Assembly (NCBI GenBank): GCA_937890045.1
Contig: CALBXV010000508.1
Span: forward strand, 1-7,088
Direction: 5' to 3'
Length of the DNA stretch: 7,088 nucleotides
From: an uncultured archaeon
GTDB lineage: Archaea > Thermoproteota > Nitrososphaeria > Nitrososphaerales > CALBXV01
The notes beneath the pieces are model-generated. The model worked only from the letters and a program-made list of their open reading frames with translations. It was not told the origin of the DNA and made no database searches. Made by a program: the position numbers and the translations under genes. Of the stretch, positions 1 through 5,823 are shown piece after piece. How positions within the stretch are numbered: position 1 is the stretch's first letter; every line of letters begins with the position of its first letter.

Positions 1-41
1 AAATATTCTTCCATGCTTTCTTGTGATGGATCAAACGTCAT
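1..41 (-). CDS. Start of an unknown gene downstream of the left integrase (partial)
   Basis: Only the first 13 codons lie inside the window, reading MTFDPSQESMEEY, and the gene runs off the left edge. The start codon overlaps the TGA stop of the integrase gene in an ATGA arrangement, so the two are probably translationally coupled in one transcript. An AAGGAG site sits 5 nt upstream of the ATG, which makes this a real start and not a chance ORF. A short gene directly after an integrase is often an excisionase or HTH regulator, but nothing in these 13 residues shows that. The function is unknown. Confidence 0.6.
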   Translation of the reverse strand, partial: MTFDPSQESMEEY

Positions 42-1477
42 TTTTGCTCCTTTTTTTTAATTTCAACAACATTTGTTTCATACATGTGAGCCGTTCTTAA
101 TTGTTCCTGATCCTCAGTGAAGTAATGATCCTTGGTCACTTTAGGAGAGCTATGGCGCATTCTCAATGAAGCCACAACAAGCCCCCTCTCTTTTCCCTCG
201 GCATCCTTACCTCTAGCGTAGTGAGTGACAAAAGTTTTTCTCAAATGTTTAAAGGTATATTCGTTTTTGTATTTATATAGCTTTCTAGTTTTTTTAGATC
301 TAACAAGCTCTCTGGTTGCCAAACCAAATTTATAGTTAAAGTATTTTAGCTTAACTCTATAACTATTATTATTTATAGGCATTGATGGATCTGTAGCTCG
401 TGGAAAAATCCATGGAGTTCCTAAAGCGAAAGCACATTCTTTTCTTTCAGAGTTATACTTTTGCAGCTGCTGCAGCATCTGTATAGCTTCATCTGTTAAA
501 GGTGGATCTGCCTCTTTTCGATCCTTACTATCAGTTAAATGAATAGTTTTGTTTTCAAGATCCAGCCAGCCACTGCAGCTCTCTATTTCTTTAGTAGATC
601 TTGGCTTATGCCAAACAAGCCTAAATAAATCTTCAAGTCTTTCTCCAATTTCTAAACATAAGGCATAGAACGTTAGAAAGTGTGGATCTCGCCACTGCTC
701 ATTTAAACAGTAATCTCTAACCTCGACCACCTTGTTTAAGACTAAATGTCTTTTGTCTTTACTCTCTTGGTACTTAGATACTCGCAAGCATGGATTGCTA
801 TCGCCTTTGTAAAGACGATCAACTGATCTTTTCATGTCCCATTCAAAGGCTACCGACAGAGCAGCCAAAACTCTATTAGCAGTAGTGGGCATTTGCTCCA
901 TCCGAGTATGAAAGATCTCAATATCTCTTTTGCATATTCTATTCAGAGGAATATCTTTTAGTAGCTCCTTAACATAACCAGCCCCATTGTATTTAAAGGG
1001 ATCTGAGATCATGGATATAATTTCTGGTTTTTTAGTTTTGAGTAAGACGTAGGTTGATAACAATAAGTTATTGTTAAATGTAGTTTTCTTTTTATATTTT
1101 ATTTTTGCGCCTTTAACTTTTACTCTATAACCAGCAGAGCCATTTTTAATGAATGCGCTGCACAAGCCACCCATTGTTAAGCTGCCATCTGCAGTAAGAC
1201 TAACTTTTTTCAAGTCATCTAGTTTTCTTCTGACTAAGGCTTTGATCTCATCTAATGGAATATGAAAGCCTCCCAGCTTTTTCCTTTTACCAACATACGT
1301 GAGATTACCAGTTATTTTATTAACTACTGGTATTGCCCAATGGGCATAATAAGTTTTCTTCTTTTTCCCAACAAGTAATGCAAGCCCCTCAAAGTTCTTG
1401 GCATAATACCAAGTCGGCTTCGTAGATTTTAAACTTTCCAGCTTTCTTTTATTGAAATTAATATTTGTATCAGTCAT
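38..1477 (-). CDS. Tyrosine recombinase / integrase (left)
   Basis: This is a site-specific tyrosine recombinase, expected to cut and rejoin an attachment site for integration and excision of a mobile element. Numbered from the chosen ATG (479 aa), the catalytic domain shows Arg280 in GERLEDLFRLVW, Lys318 in DSKDRK, Arg413 in HLRKTF, His442 in RMRHSS and the nucleophile Tyr452 in KDHYF. In box II, Lys410 stands where the family usually has His, with His411 next to it. The N-terminal third is Lys-rich and probably holds the arm-binding and core-binding domains. A GTG at 1489 is in frame, but the ATG at 1477 has GGAG 11 nt upstream, so I prefer it. The gene reads away from the tRNA and is coupled by ATGA to the next gene on the left. 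It contains about 16 GATC and 7 CATG sites, unlike everything right of the tRNA, so the two integrases probably belong to different elements. I am sure of the family, not of the target site. Confidence 0.93.
   Translation of the reverse strand: MTDTNINFNKRKLESLKSTKPTWYYAKNFEGLALLVGKKKKTYYAHWAIPVVNKITGNLTYVGKRKKLGGFHIPLDEIKALVRRKLDDLKKVSLTADGSLTMGGLCSAFIKNGSAGYRVKVKGAKIKYKKKTTFNNNLLLSTYVLLKTKKPEIISMISDPFKYNGAGYVKELLKDIPLNRICKRDIEIFHTRMEQMPTTANRVLAALSVAFEWDMKRSVDRLYKGDSNPCLRVSKYQESKDKRHLVLNKVVEVRDYCLNEQWRDPHFLTFYALCLEIGERLEDLFRLVWHKPRSTKEIESCSGWLDLENKTIHLTDSKDRKEADPPLTDEAIQMLQQLQKYNSERKECAFALGTPWIFPRATDPSMPINNNSYRVKLKYFNYKFGLATRELVRSKKTRKLYKYKNEYTFKHLRKTFVTHYARGKDAEGKERGLVVASLRMRHSSPKVTKDHYFTEDQEQLRTAHMYETNVVEIKKKEQK
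47..52 (-). promoter_or_regulatory. Shine-Dalgarno site of the left-edge gene
   Basis: On the minus strand this reads AAGGAG, a full match to the anti-16S core, with 5 nt before the ATG at 41. It lies inside the last codons of the integrase gene and decides the start of the partial gene. Confidence 0.6.
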
Positions 1478-1531
1478 GTTTTTTTCCACTCCATTATTTT
1501 TACATTTTAGTTTGATTTAGGAATGAACAGA

Positions 1532-1552
1532 AATCCTGAGCTATTCAGGATT
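1532..1552. repeat. Perfect inverted repeat (8-bp arms, 5-bp spacer)
   Basis: The arms AATCCTGA (1532-1539) and TCAGGATT (1545-1552) are exact reverse complements around GCTAT. It lies about 55-75 bp upstream of the left integrase start. No T-tract follows on either strand, so an intrinsic terminator is unlikely. An operator for a dimeric repressor or a recombinase-binding site upstream of that integrase is a reasonable inference. Confidence 0.5.
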
Positions 1553-1563
1553 GATTAAAAACT

Positions 1564-1586
1564 ATGACTATGGAAATGACTATGGA
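1564..1586. repeat. Tandem-like direct repeat, 11-bp units at 12-bp period
   Basis: ATGACTATGGA occurs at 1564-1574 and again at 1576-1586, separated by one base. The spacing is close to one helical turn, as for arm-type recombinase sites or cooperative repressor sites. It lies between the left integrase and the tRNA, where the right end of the left element could be. The role is not shown by the sequence. Confidence 0.45.
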
Positions 1587-1589
1587 TGC

Positions 1590-1618
1590 GTCACAACCAG
1601 GGTACAAACTGCTATAAT
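1590..1618 (+). promoter_or_regulatory. Candidate sigma70-like promoter toward tRNA-Thr
   Basis: GTCACA (1590-1595, 4 of 6 to the consensus) is separated by 17 bp from a perfect TATAAT (1613-1618). It points at the tRNA gene and would leave a leader of roughly 90 nt. A closer, weaker alternative is TTGCTT at 1672-1677 with TAATTA at 1694-1699 (16-bp spacer). Which one drives the tRNA cannot be told from sequence. Confidence 0.35.
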
Positions 1619-1634
1619 CCAATTGCCAGGCACT

Positions 1635-1658
1635 GCGAGCGAGCGCTAGCGAGTGAGC
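1635..1658. repeat. GCGA-rich short repeat tract
   Basis: Twenty-four bases are built of GCGA/GCGC/GTGA-like steps, with two overlapping small palindromes (AGCGCT and GCTAGC) in the middle. It is strikingly G+C-rich inside an AT-rich intergenic region just upstream of the tRNA. It could fold into alternative short hairpins, but no clean stem followed by a T-run is present, so I do not call a terminator. It may be a dispersed intergenic repeat of the host. Confidence 0.4.
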
Positions 1659-1712
1659 AATAAAGGTTTATTTGCTTGATAAATTAAGGTAAATAATTAA
1701 ATTAATTTATAA

Positions 1713-1788
1713 GCCCTCATAGCTCAATTGGTAGAGCAACTGATTTGTAATCAGTAGGTTCGCGGTTCGAGTCCGTGTGGGGGCACCA
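1713..1788 (+). tRNA. tRNA-Thr (anticodon UGU)
   Basis: A full cloverleaf can be drawn. The 7-bp acceptor stem is GCCCTCA with TGGGGGC (one G-U pair). The D stem is GCTC/GAGC with a GG-containing loop. The anticodon stem ACTGA/TCAGT has loop TTTGTAA, giving anticodon TGT at 1746-1748, which reads ACA (Thr). The variable loop has 5 nt, and the T stem CGCGG/CCGTG has loop TTCGAGT. The discriminator A and CCA are encoded. The gene looks intact and functional. Its 3' end directly abuts the repeat-rich region before the right integrase, the typical position of a tRNA used as an integration target. Confidence 0.96.
1756..1788 (+). other. Probable attachment-site half within the tRNA-Thr 3' end
   Basis: This is inferred from layout: integrases of this family commonly recombine in the T-arm and 3' part of tRNA genes, rebuild the tRNA, and lie just downstream reading away from it, as the gene at 1987 does. 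The second copy that would define the core is not in the window, so the boundaries are only a guess covering the variable loop to CCA. Confidence 0.3.
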
Positions 1789-1879
1789 AATAAATCAACA
1801 CTTATTTTCATTTCTTAAAATTGCGGACCTGGAACACGGGGGAACAAAGTTAATACAGAACACGAAAGTTGAACTCGTT

Positions 1880-1900
1880 GTTGTGTTGGGTGTTGTGTTG
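1880..1900. repeat. Direct repeat GTTGTGTTG at 12-bp period
   Basis: Exact 9-bp copies lie at 1880-1888 and 1892-1900. Upstream in the same gap, GAACACG occurs at 1832-1838 and 1858-1864, with looser GAAC copies at 1842 and 1871. Clusters of short, helically phased repeats between a tRNA 3' end and an integrase are what arm-type integrase or excisionase binding sites look like; replication iterons are an alternative. No ORF of note is present in this gap of about 200 bp. Confidence 0.45.
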
Positions 1901-1911
1901 TGAGGAAAGTT

Positions 1912-1941
1912 TACGGTGGTGGCGTTCACCGTACGTTCACC
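1912..1941. promoter_or_regulatory. Inverted and direct repeats upstream of the right integrase (putative operator)
   Basis: TACGGTG (1912-1918) and CACCGTA (1927-1933) form a perfect 7-bp inverted repeat with an 8-bp spacer. Overlapping it, CGTTCACC occurs twice at 11-bp spacing (1923-1930 and 1934-1941). A third CACCGT, followed by TTACAT, lies at 1962-1973, just before the integrase ribosome site. The phasing suggests a regulator binding one face of the DNA and controlling the integrase. I see no convincing -35/-10 pair. Confidence 0.45.
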
Positions 1942-1986
1942 TCACTTTAAAACTTTTGTTTCACCGTTTACATAGAAAGGAAAGTT

Positions 1987-3381
1987 ATGAAAAAAGAAAT
2001 GAAAGCTAGAGTCAAACTTACTAACGGGTTTGTAAAAAACTTAACATCAAAGTCAGTAAGATATTTTGAACACGATTTTGATTGTCCAGGTTTGTCCTTG
2101 AAGATTGAACCTATTTATAAAGATAAATTTGGTGAAGAGAAACAAGGAATAAAAACTTGGATATGGCGATACAGACCACCAGGTAAAAGTGTTCAAACAA
2201 TAACAATCGGTCGTTTAGAACATTTGTCCATCGACAAAGCTAGGAAGCGTGTCAAAGGTTTACAATATAAACATTTGACGGGTAAGGACCCTATCGCTGA
2301 AAAAAATAAATGGAAATCAGAATTATCTTTATCAGACGGGATAAAAGAATATTTTGAAAATCATTTAACTAAATCAAAAGGGTTTAGGGATAAAACAATT
2401 AAATCAGTTAAGACCACGTTTAATGTTTGGATATTCAGAAAAACAAAAGACTTAAATGTTAAACGAAGATATCCCGAAGAAGATATTTTAAATAAAAAAC
2501 TATCTTCAATAACTCCAGGTATGATTAAGGTTTACCACGAAGCTATCGGAAGTAAGGCCCCGTATATGGCAAACAGATTTGTTGCTTACTTAAAAATGTT
2601 TTTTAATTATGCAATCAAACGTGGTTGGTGTGTGAGTAATCCTTGTTCTAAATTCGAGGGACTGTATGAGGAAAAACCTTATCAAGACGCTTTAACCAAA
2701 GAAGAAAGAAATCGAGTTTATAGTTTAGCAATAGTGAGAGATGAACGTAGTGGCAGATTATTAAAATCTCATTACGAACAACACGAATTAAGTCCAGTTG
2801 CTTGTTGCTTGATTTCATTTCAATTATTCTCGGGAAGAAGAACTAGGAACGAGGCCTCACCATTGAAGTGGTTAATGTACAATCGTAATGCTAAAAAAAT
2901 AACTTTAGATAGTACGAAAACTTCAAAGCATAATAGTATTTATTCGTTTCCTTTAGGACCAAGGGCCTTGGAAATATTACAAACTATTCAAAGGGACAAA
3001 TTAAATAATCCCGATAGTGAGTTCCATTACCCACCCGAAGATATAAGAAGTAAATATATTTTCCCGTCGAAACGTTTTGGTTTGAGAAATAAGTTCAAAC
3101 AAATAACTAAAACACCTTACCTGGTTGATGTTCGTTGTACCTGGAACAAACTCTTAAAGATGGCGGGTATTGATAGACATATGAAACATTATGCTACACG
3201 ACACACACATTTAAGTATTGCTCTTCAAACTACTGGAAATATAAAAACTGTTTCAGCAGTTGGTGGTATTACAGAACAAACGGCTTTAGGATATGCAAAA
3301 CAAAGGGAAGAAGAAATCCGAGAGGCGTTAGAAAAAATGGACGAAGTGGAACCAACGTTGCCATTAAAACAAGTCAAATAA
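1987..3381 (+). CDS. Tyrosine recombinase / integrase (right element)
   Basis: This 464-aa product is the size of tRNA-targeting phage and island integrases. Residues about 10-105 resemble the N-terminal DUF4102-like arm-binding domain: LTNGFVKNLT near the start, then CPGLSLKI, TWIWRYRPPGK and TITIGRLEHLSIDKARKR. The core-binding domain follows at about 113-225 and the catalytic domain at about 235-440. Visible catalytic residues are an Arg in SGRRTRNE (Arg285 or Arg287), Lys311 in TKTSKH, Arg405 in YATRHTH and the nucleophile Tyr436 in ALGYAK. Tyr402 stands where box II normally has His, and Gly427 replaces the second His/Trp. The ATG follows AAGGAAA, a good ribosome site. The gene reads away from tRNA-Thr, its likely target. 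It contains no GATC or CATG and uses CCC before Asp/Glu codons, like the operon downstream and unlike the left integrase. Confidence 0.93.
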   Translation: MKKEMKARVKLTNGFVKNLTSKSVRYFEHDFDCPGLSLKIEPIYKDKFGEEKQGIKTWIWRYRPPGKSVQTITIGRLEHLSIDKARKRVKGLQYKHLTGKDPIAEKNKWKSELSLSDGIKEYFENHLTKSKGFRDKTIKSVKTTFNVWIFRKTKDLNVKRRYPEEDILNKKLSSITPGMIKVYHEAIGSKAPYMANRFVAYLKMFFNYAIKRGWCVSNPCSKFEGLYEEKPYQDALTKEERNRVYSLAIVRDERSGRLLKSHYEQHELSPVACCLISFQLFSGRRTRNEASPLKWLMYNRNAKKITLDSTKTSKHNSIYSFPLGPRALEILQTIQRDKLNNPDSEFHYPPEDIRSKYIFPSKRFGLRNKFKQITKTPYLVDVRCTWNKLLKMAGIDRHMKHYATRHTHLSIALQTTGNIKTVSAVGGITEQTALGYAKQREEEIREALEKMDEVEPTLPLKQVK

Positions 3382-3417
3382 ATTGAAAAAGTTTCGTGTT
3401 CCTTGTATCTTGCTCTT

Positions 3418-4056
3418 ATGGGCAAGATGACAAGGGACGAGTTTATTAAACAATTAGAAAAATATAATCCCGATGTAAATTACGAAAATGTTTTAAAGTT
3501 TGTTCAACGACAAACGAAACATAGAACTGAAACCAATAAAGAAGTTTTAAGAGCTTCCTGGGTGTTTGATGTTGTATTCCACATTTACCACGGTGTTGGG
3601 ACCAAGAAACCTACAAAAAATTTAAGTCAAATAATTAGGAATTATGTAAACACTAAACACTACAAGGATAATTATAAACTGTTTCTGGGCCGTGATTGGA
3701 CAGATTTGAAAGCAATTAAAGATGGTAAGGACCCAGTACACGTCCACGTAAAAAATTGTAATGATTTACTTAACTCAAAGATGGGAAAATATTTAAGAAA
3801 AACCATAGAAGAAAACGGGGGATTCTTTCACGTTGAGGGAACTGGACCCGCCTATTTAAGAAAGCTAAAAACAAAACATAAATTATTAAAAGATAAAAAA
3901 GTTGAGGACCTTTCAAAAGAAGAATTAAAAGAATTAATTAAAACAGAAATACCCGATGACCCTTTTAGTGGTCCGCCTAAATCATTAATACCTGGGGCGG
4001 ATAAGTTTGGTTTGGACCCCGAAGAGTATGGTCTTGATGAGGAAGAAGAGAAATAA
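3418..4056 (+). CDS. Hypothetical protein with histidine motifs and acidic tail
   Basis: I do not recognise this product (212 aa from the ATG at 3418). It is soluble, with no signal peptide or membrane segment. The N-terminal 50 residues look helical and charged. The middle carries HIYHGVG (55-61), HVHV (108-111) and FHVEGTG (137-143), a clustering of His that could bind metal or form a catalytic site, but no known motif is complete. The last third is Lys/Glu-rich, then Pro/Gly-rich, and ends in a very acidic tail. The start is uncertain: an in-frame TTG at 3403 and ATGs at 3418 and 3427 are possible, and none has a clear Shine-Dalgarno site. It starts about 36 bp after the integrase and is followed by an 81-bp gap, so it may share the integrase transcript. 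It has the same GATC/CATG-free composition as its neighbours. Confidence 0.8.
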   Translation: MGKMTRDEFIKQLEKYNPDVNYENVLKFVQRQTKHRTETNKEVLRASWVFDVVFHIYHGVGTKKPTKNLSQIIRNYVNTKHYKDNYKLFLGRDWTDLKAIKDGKDPVHVHVKNCNDLLNSKMGKYLRKTIEENGGFFHVEGTGPAYLRKLKTKHKLLKDKKVEDLSKEELKELIKTEIPDDPFSGPPKSLIPGADKFGLDPEEYGLDEEEEK

Positions 4057-4137
4057 GTTTACATCGAGTCCGTCCACCGTAAAGTAGTTCACGTTCCTAA
4101 TATTTACAATCTACACAATCAATTCTATCTACAAGGT
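4057..4137 (+). promoter_or_regulatory. Intergenic region with operator-like motifs before the downstream operon
   Basis: This is the only sizeable gap right of the integrase. GTTTACAT (4057-4064) and CACCGT (4075-4080) both also occur just upstream of the integrase (1966-1973; 1927-1932 and 1962-1967), suggesting the same regulator acts on both. TTTACA (4103-4108) and TATCTA (4126-4131) have a 17-bp spacer, but would start transcription at about the ATG, which sits badly with the AAGG ribosome site at 4133-4136. I give the promoter low weight and the shared motifs more. Confidence 0.35.
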
Positions 4138-4464
4138 ATGACGATAGAAAAACCAATTTATGATTTACCAAGTGGTGATGAAAACCACCCTGGCTACATT
4201 GACCCTAAAGAGTGGGAAAATATTTTAAGGAATATTCCAGTATCAGAAATGGTAAAGGAAAAATCTAAACAGATTGACAAAGATTCGATTGTTTATGTTT
4301 CACCATCGAACCTCAAATATATGCTTCAACGTTATGAAGATTATCTAAACAGTCCTGGCGACACCTCTTTGAGTTTCGAGGGATTTGTAAAAGAATTCTT
4401 TACAGACGTTAAACTCAAAGATGGTGGAAGAGTTTATAAAAAATTAGTGAGGTTGGTTCAATGA
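4138..4464 (+). CDS. Small hypothetical protein, first gene of the coupled operon
   Basis: I do not recognise this 108-aa product. It is hydrophilic and has no membrane segment or signal peptide. The N-terminal 30 residues are rich in Pro, Gly, Asp and Asn (LPSGDENHPGYIDPKEW), and the rest looks mainly helical, ending in basic KKLVRLVQ. The ATG has AAGG close upstream. Its TGA overlaps the start of the next gene by ATGA, so the two are translationally coupled and may make partners in fixed ratio. It heads the run of genes after the repeat-bearing gap. Confidence 0.8.
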   Translation: MTIEKPIYDLPSGDENHPGYIDPKEWENILRNIPVSEMVKEKSKQIDKDSIVYVSPSNLKYMLQRYEDYLNSPGDTSLSFEGFVKEFFTDVKLKDGGRVYKKLVRLVQ

Positions 4465-5585
4465 GTCAGAAATATTTATTCAATGGTGGTACGGGTGATT
4501 TTGAAAGAATACCTGGTACAGAAAACGACAAACTAACTCTTGGTGAACAAATGCTTTTGAAACCCGAATTAAATCTTATGAACAATCAACCAACTCTACC
4601 TGGTATGAATAATCTACCTAAAACAAAAACTGTTCCAACCTATTCGCAATACGTTGATAAGGAACAACGACTGTATGAAAAACTAAAAGTTCCTGGGTAT
4701 GAAACTCCCGAAAAATCTAAAGCTAGTTATAAGAAGTTAAAGAAAATGAAAGAGCCAGTTGATTTTGATGATTGGAAAAATGATAACGACAGATGGCGAA
4801 AACATTTAGCTGATACTATTGCCGAGGGTAAACAAACTATTTTTTATAATAAGGATAGAGGTAAATGGATTGATAAGTGGGGATATGACAGAACACCCGA
4901 AGAAGCGTTAAAGGAACAAAATGATATTGATGAAACGTATAAGACTCTTGCACCGAACATAACTAAACCCGACCCAGAACCAAAGAACCTTGGTCAACGT
5001 TCCTTGAAGTCTGATACCCGAACCCCCAATCAAAAGAAAAAAGATAATTGGAAATATGAAAAAGGTAAGTGGAAGAAAAAAGAGAATTGGGAATATGAGC
5101 CGTGGGCCAACGATAAAGTTGAAAGAATAAAACCTTTCGTAGCCGATGATAGGTCCACCTATCCAAGTAATTATACCAAGGACCAAAAGATAGAATTCAA
5201 CAAATATCAAAAAGAAAAAATGAAACCTACTTATGTTTCAACGTGGGACGCTATTAAGAAAACCGCAGATACACCCGAAGATAAAAAGCAAATAAGGGAA
5301 ATCATCAATAAGGAATACAAACGTAATGGTATGAAATGGTTGAGTCCCGATGAAATAAAATATGTTGATAAAGAAAATATTGAACCCGTTCCAATATTCA
5401 CAAATGAACTAGGTGCCCTGGAAGATTCAATAGAAAATAAACCCACACCAAAATTCAACACGAACGAAGATGTTGCGTTAACAGTTAAGAAACTTGCCGA
5501 TGAATCTTATGAAAGAGATTTAAAAGAATTTGATAAGCAATGGGGCAAAGGCGGAATACCAACCATAATGAGAGATAAAATATGA
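4461..5585 (+). CDS. Lysine-rich, low-hydrophobicity hypothetical protein with NW-YE repeats
   Basis: This 374-aa product is the largest of the operon after the integrase, and I do not recognise it. It is extremely rich in Lys, Asp, Glu, Asn and Pro, with few hydrophobic stretches and no membrane segment, so much of it may be disordered or extended. Visible features are an N-terminal GGTGDFERIPGT (9-20), a Pro-rich stretch to about residue 60, a Trp-spaced basic part (DDWKNDNDRWRKH at 103-115, RGKWIDKWGYD at 133-143), and a short internal repeat NWKYE (196-200) and NWEYE (209-213) around KGKWKKK. Such composition is common in nucleic-acid-binding, scaffolding and virion-associated phage proteins, but no motif settles this. 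It overlaps both neighbours by ATGA, so translation is coupled in both directions. Confidence 0.82.
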   Translation: MSQKYLFNGGTGDFERIPGTENDKLTLGEQMLLKPELNLMNNQPTLPGMNNLPKTKTVPTYSQYVDKEQRLYEKLKVPGYETPEKSKASYKKLKKMKEPVDFDDWKNDNDRWRKHLADTIAEGKQTIFYNKDRGKWIDKWGYDRTPEEALKEQNDIDETYKTLAPNITKPDPEPKNLGQRSLKSDTRTPNQKKKDNWKYEKGKWKKKENWEYEPWANDKVERIKPFVADDRSTYPSNYTKDQKIEFNKYQKEKMKPTYVSTWDAIKKTADTPEDKKQIREIINKEYKRNGMKWLSPDEIKYVDKENIEPVPIFTNELGALEDSIENKPTPKFNTNEDVALTVKKLADESYERDLKEFDKQWGKGGIPTIMRDKI

Positions 5586-5791
5586 GTAAAAAATATTTAA
5601 GAGCAAAAGAAATTAAAGAATTGTACGGGATAAATCCAAGTACATTATCGAGGCAACGTTGGGGTAAATACGGCCTACCTTACACGATTGTTGGACGTAA
5701 ACCGACAAAATCAAGAGGCGGTGTAATTTTATATAACGTTGATGAAGTAGAAAACTATCTCGACAAAAATCGTAAGGGCACTAGGTACTAA
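5582..5791 (+). CDS. Small winged helix-turn-helix protein (excisionase/AlpA-like)
   Basis: This 69-aa product has the layout of the MerR-like/AlpA/excisionase helix-turn-helix families. Residues 7-27 (RAKEIKELYG, then INPSTLSRQRW) form the HTH with a recognition helix. Next come a basic wing (VGRKPTKSRGG, 37-47) and the typical VILYNVDEVENYLDKN ending, where the last helix packs back. In such families the protein binds DNA near the attachment site to favour excision, or regulates element genes. The repeat clusters at 1832-1973 and 4057-4137 are natural candidate targets, though this is inference. Its ATG overlaps the upstream stop (ATGA), so it is coupled to the 374-aa gene. Its place deep in the operon is somewhat unusual for an excisionase, which more often neighbours the integrase, so a regulator role is equally possible. 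Confidence 0.85.
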   Translation: MSKKYLRAKEIKELYGINPSTLSRQRWGKYGLPYTIVGRKPTKSRGGVILYNVDEVENYLDKNRKGTRY

Positions 5792-5823
5792 ATCAATGTT
5801 TAAACAGACAAGGAAAATAGAAA

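Noticed and set aside
1532..1552. Inverted repeat as an intrinsic terminator
   Set aside because: The stem has no following T-run on either strand, and it lies upstream of the left integrase, not after a gene.
1832..1973. CRISPR array or minisatellite
   Set aside because: Repeats are 7-9 bp, of several kinds and present in two copies, without spacers of uniform length.
3225..3425. Minus-strand open frame over the integrase end
   Set aside because: It is antisense to the catalytic end of a clear tyrosine recombinase and has no independent support.
4908..5461. Open frames on the minus strand opposite the 374-aa gene
   Set aside because: They lie wholly inside a well-supported plus-strand gene with coupled starts, have low-complexity hydrophobic translations (the antisense of Lys-rich codons), and no ribosome sites that I can see.
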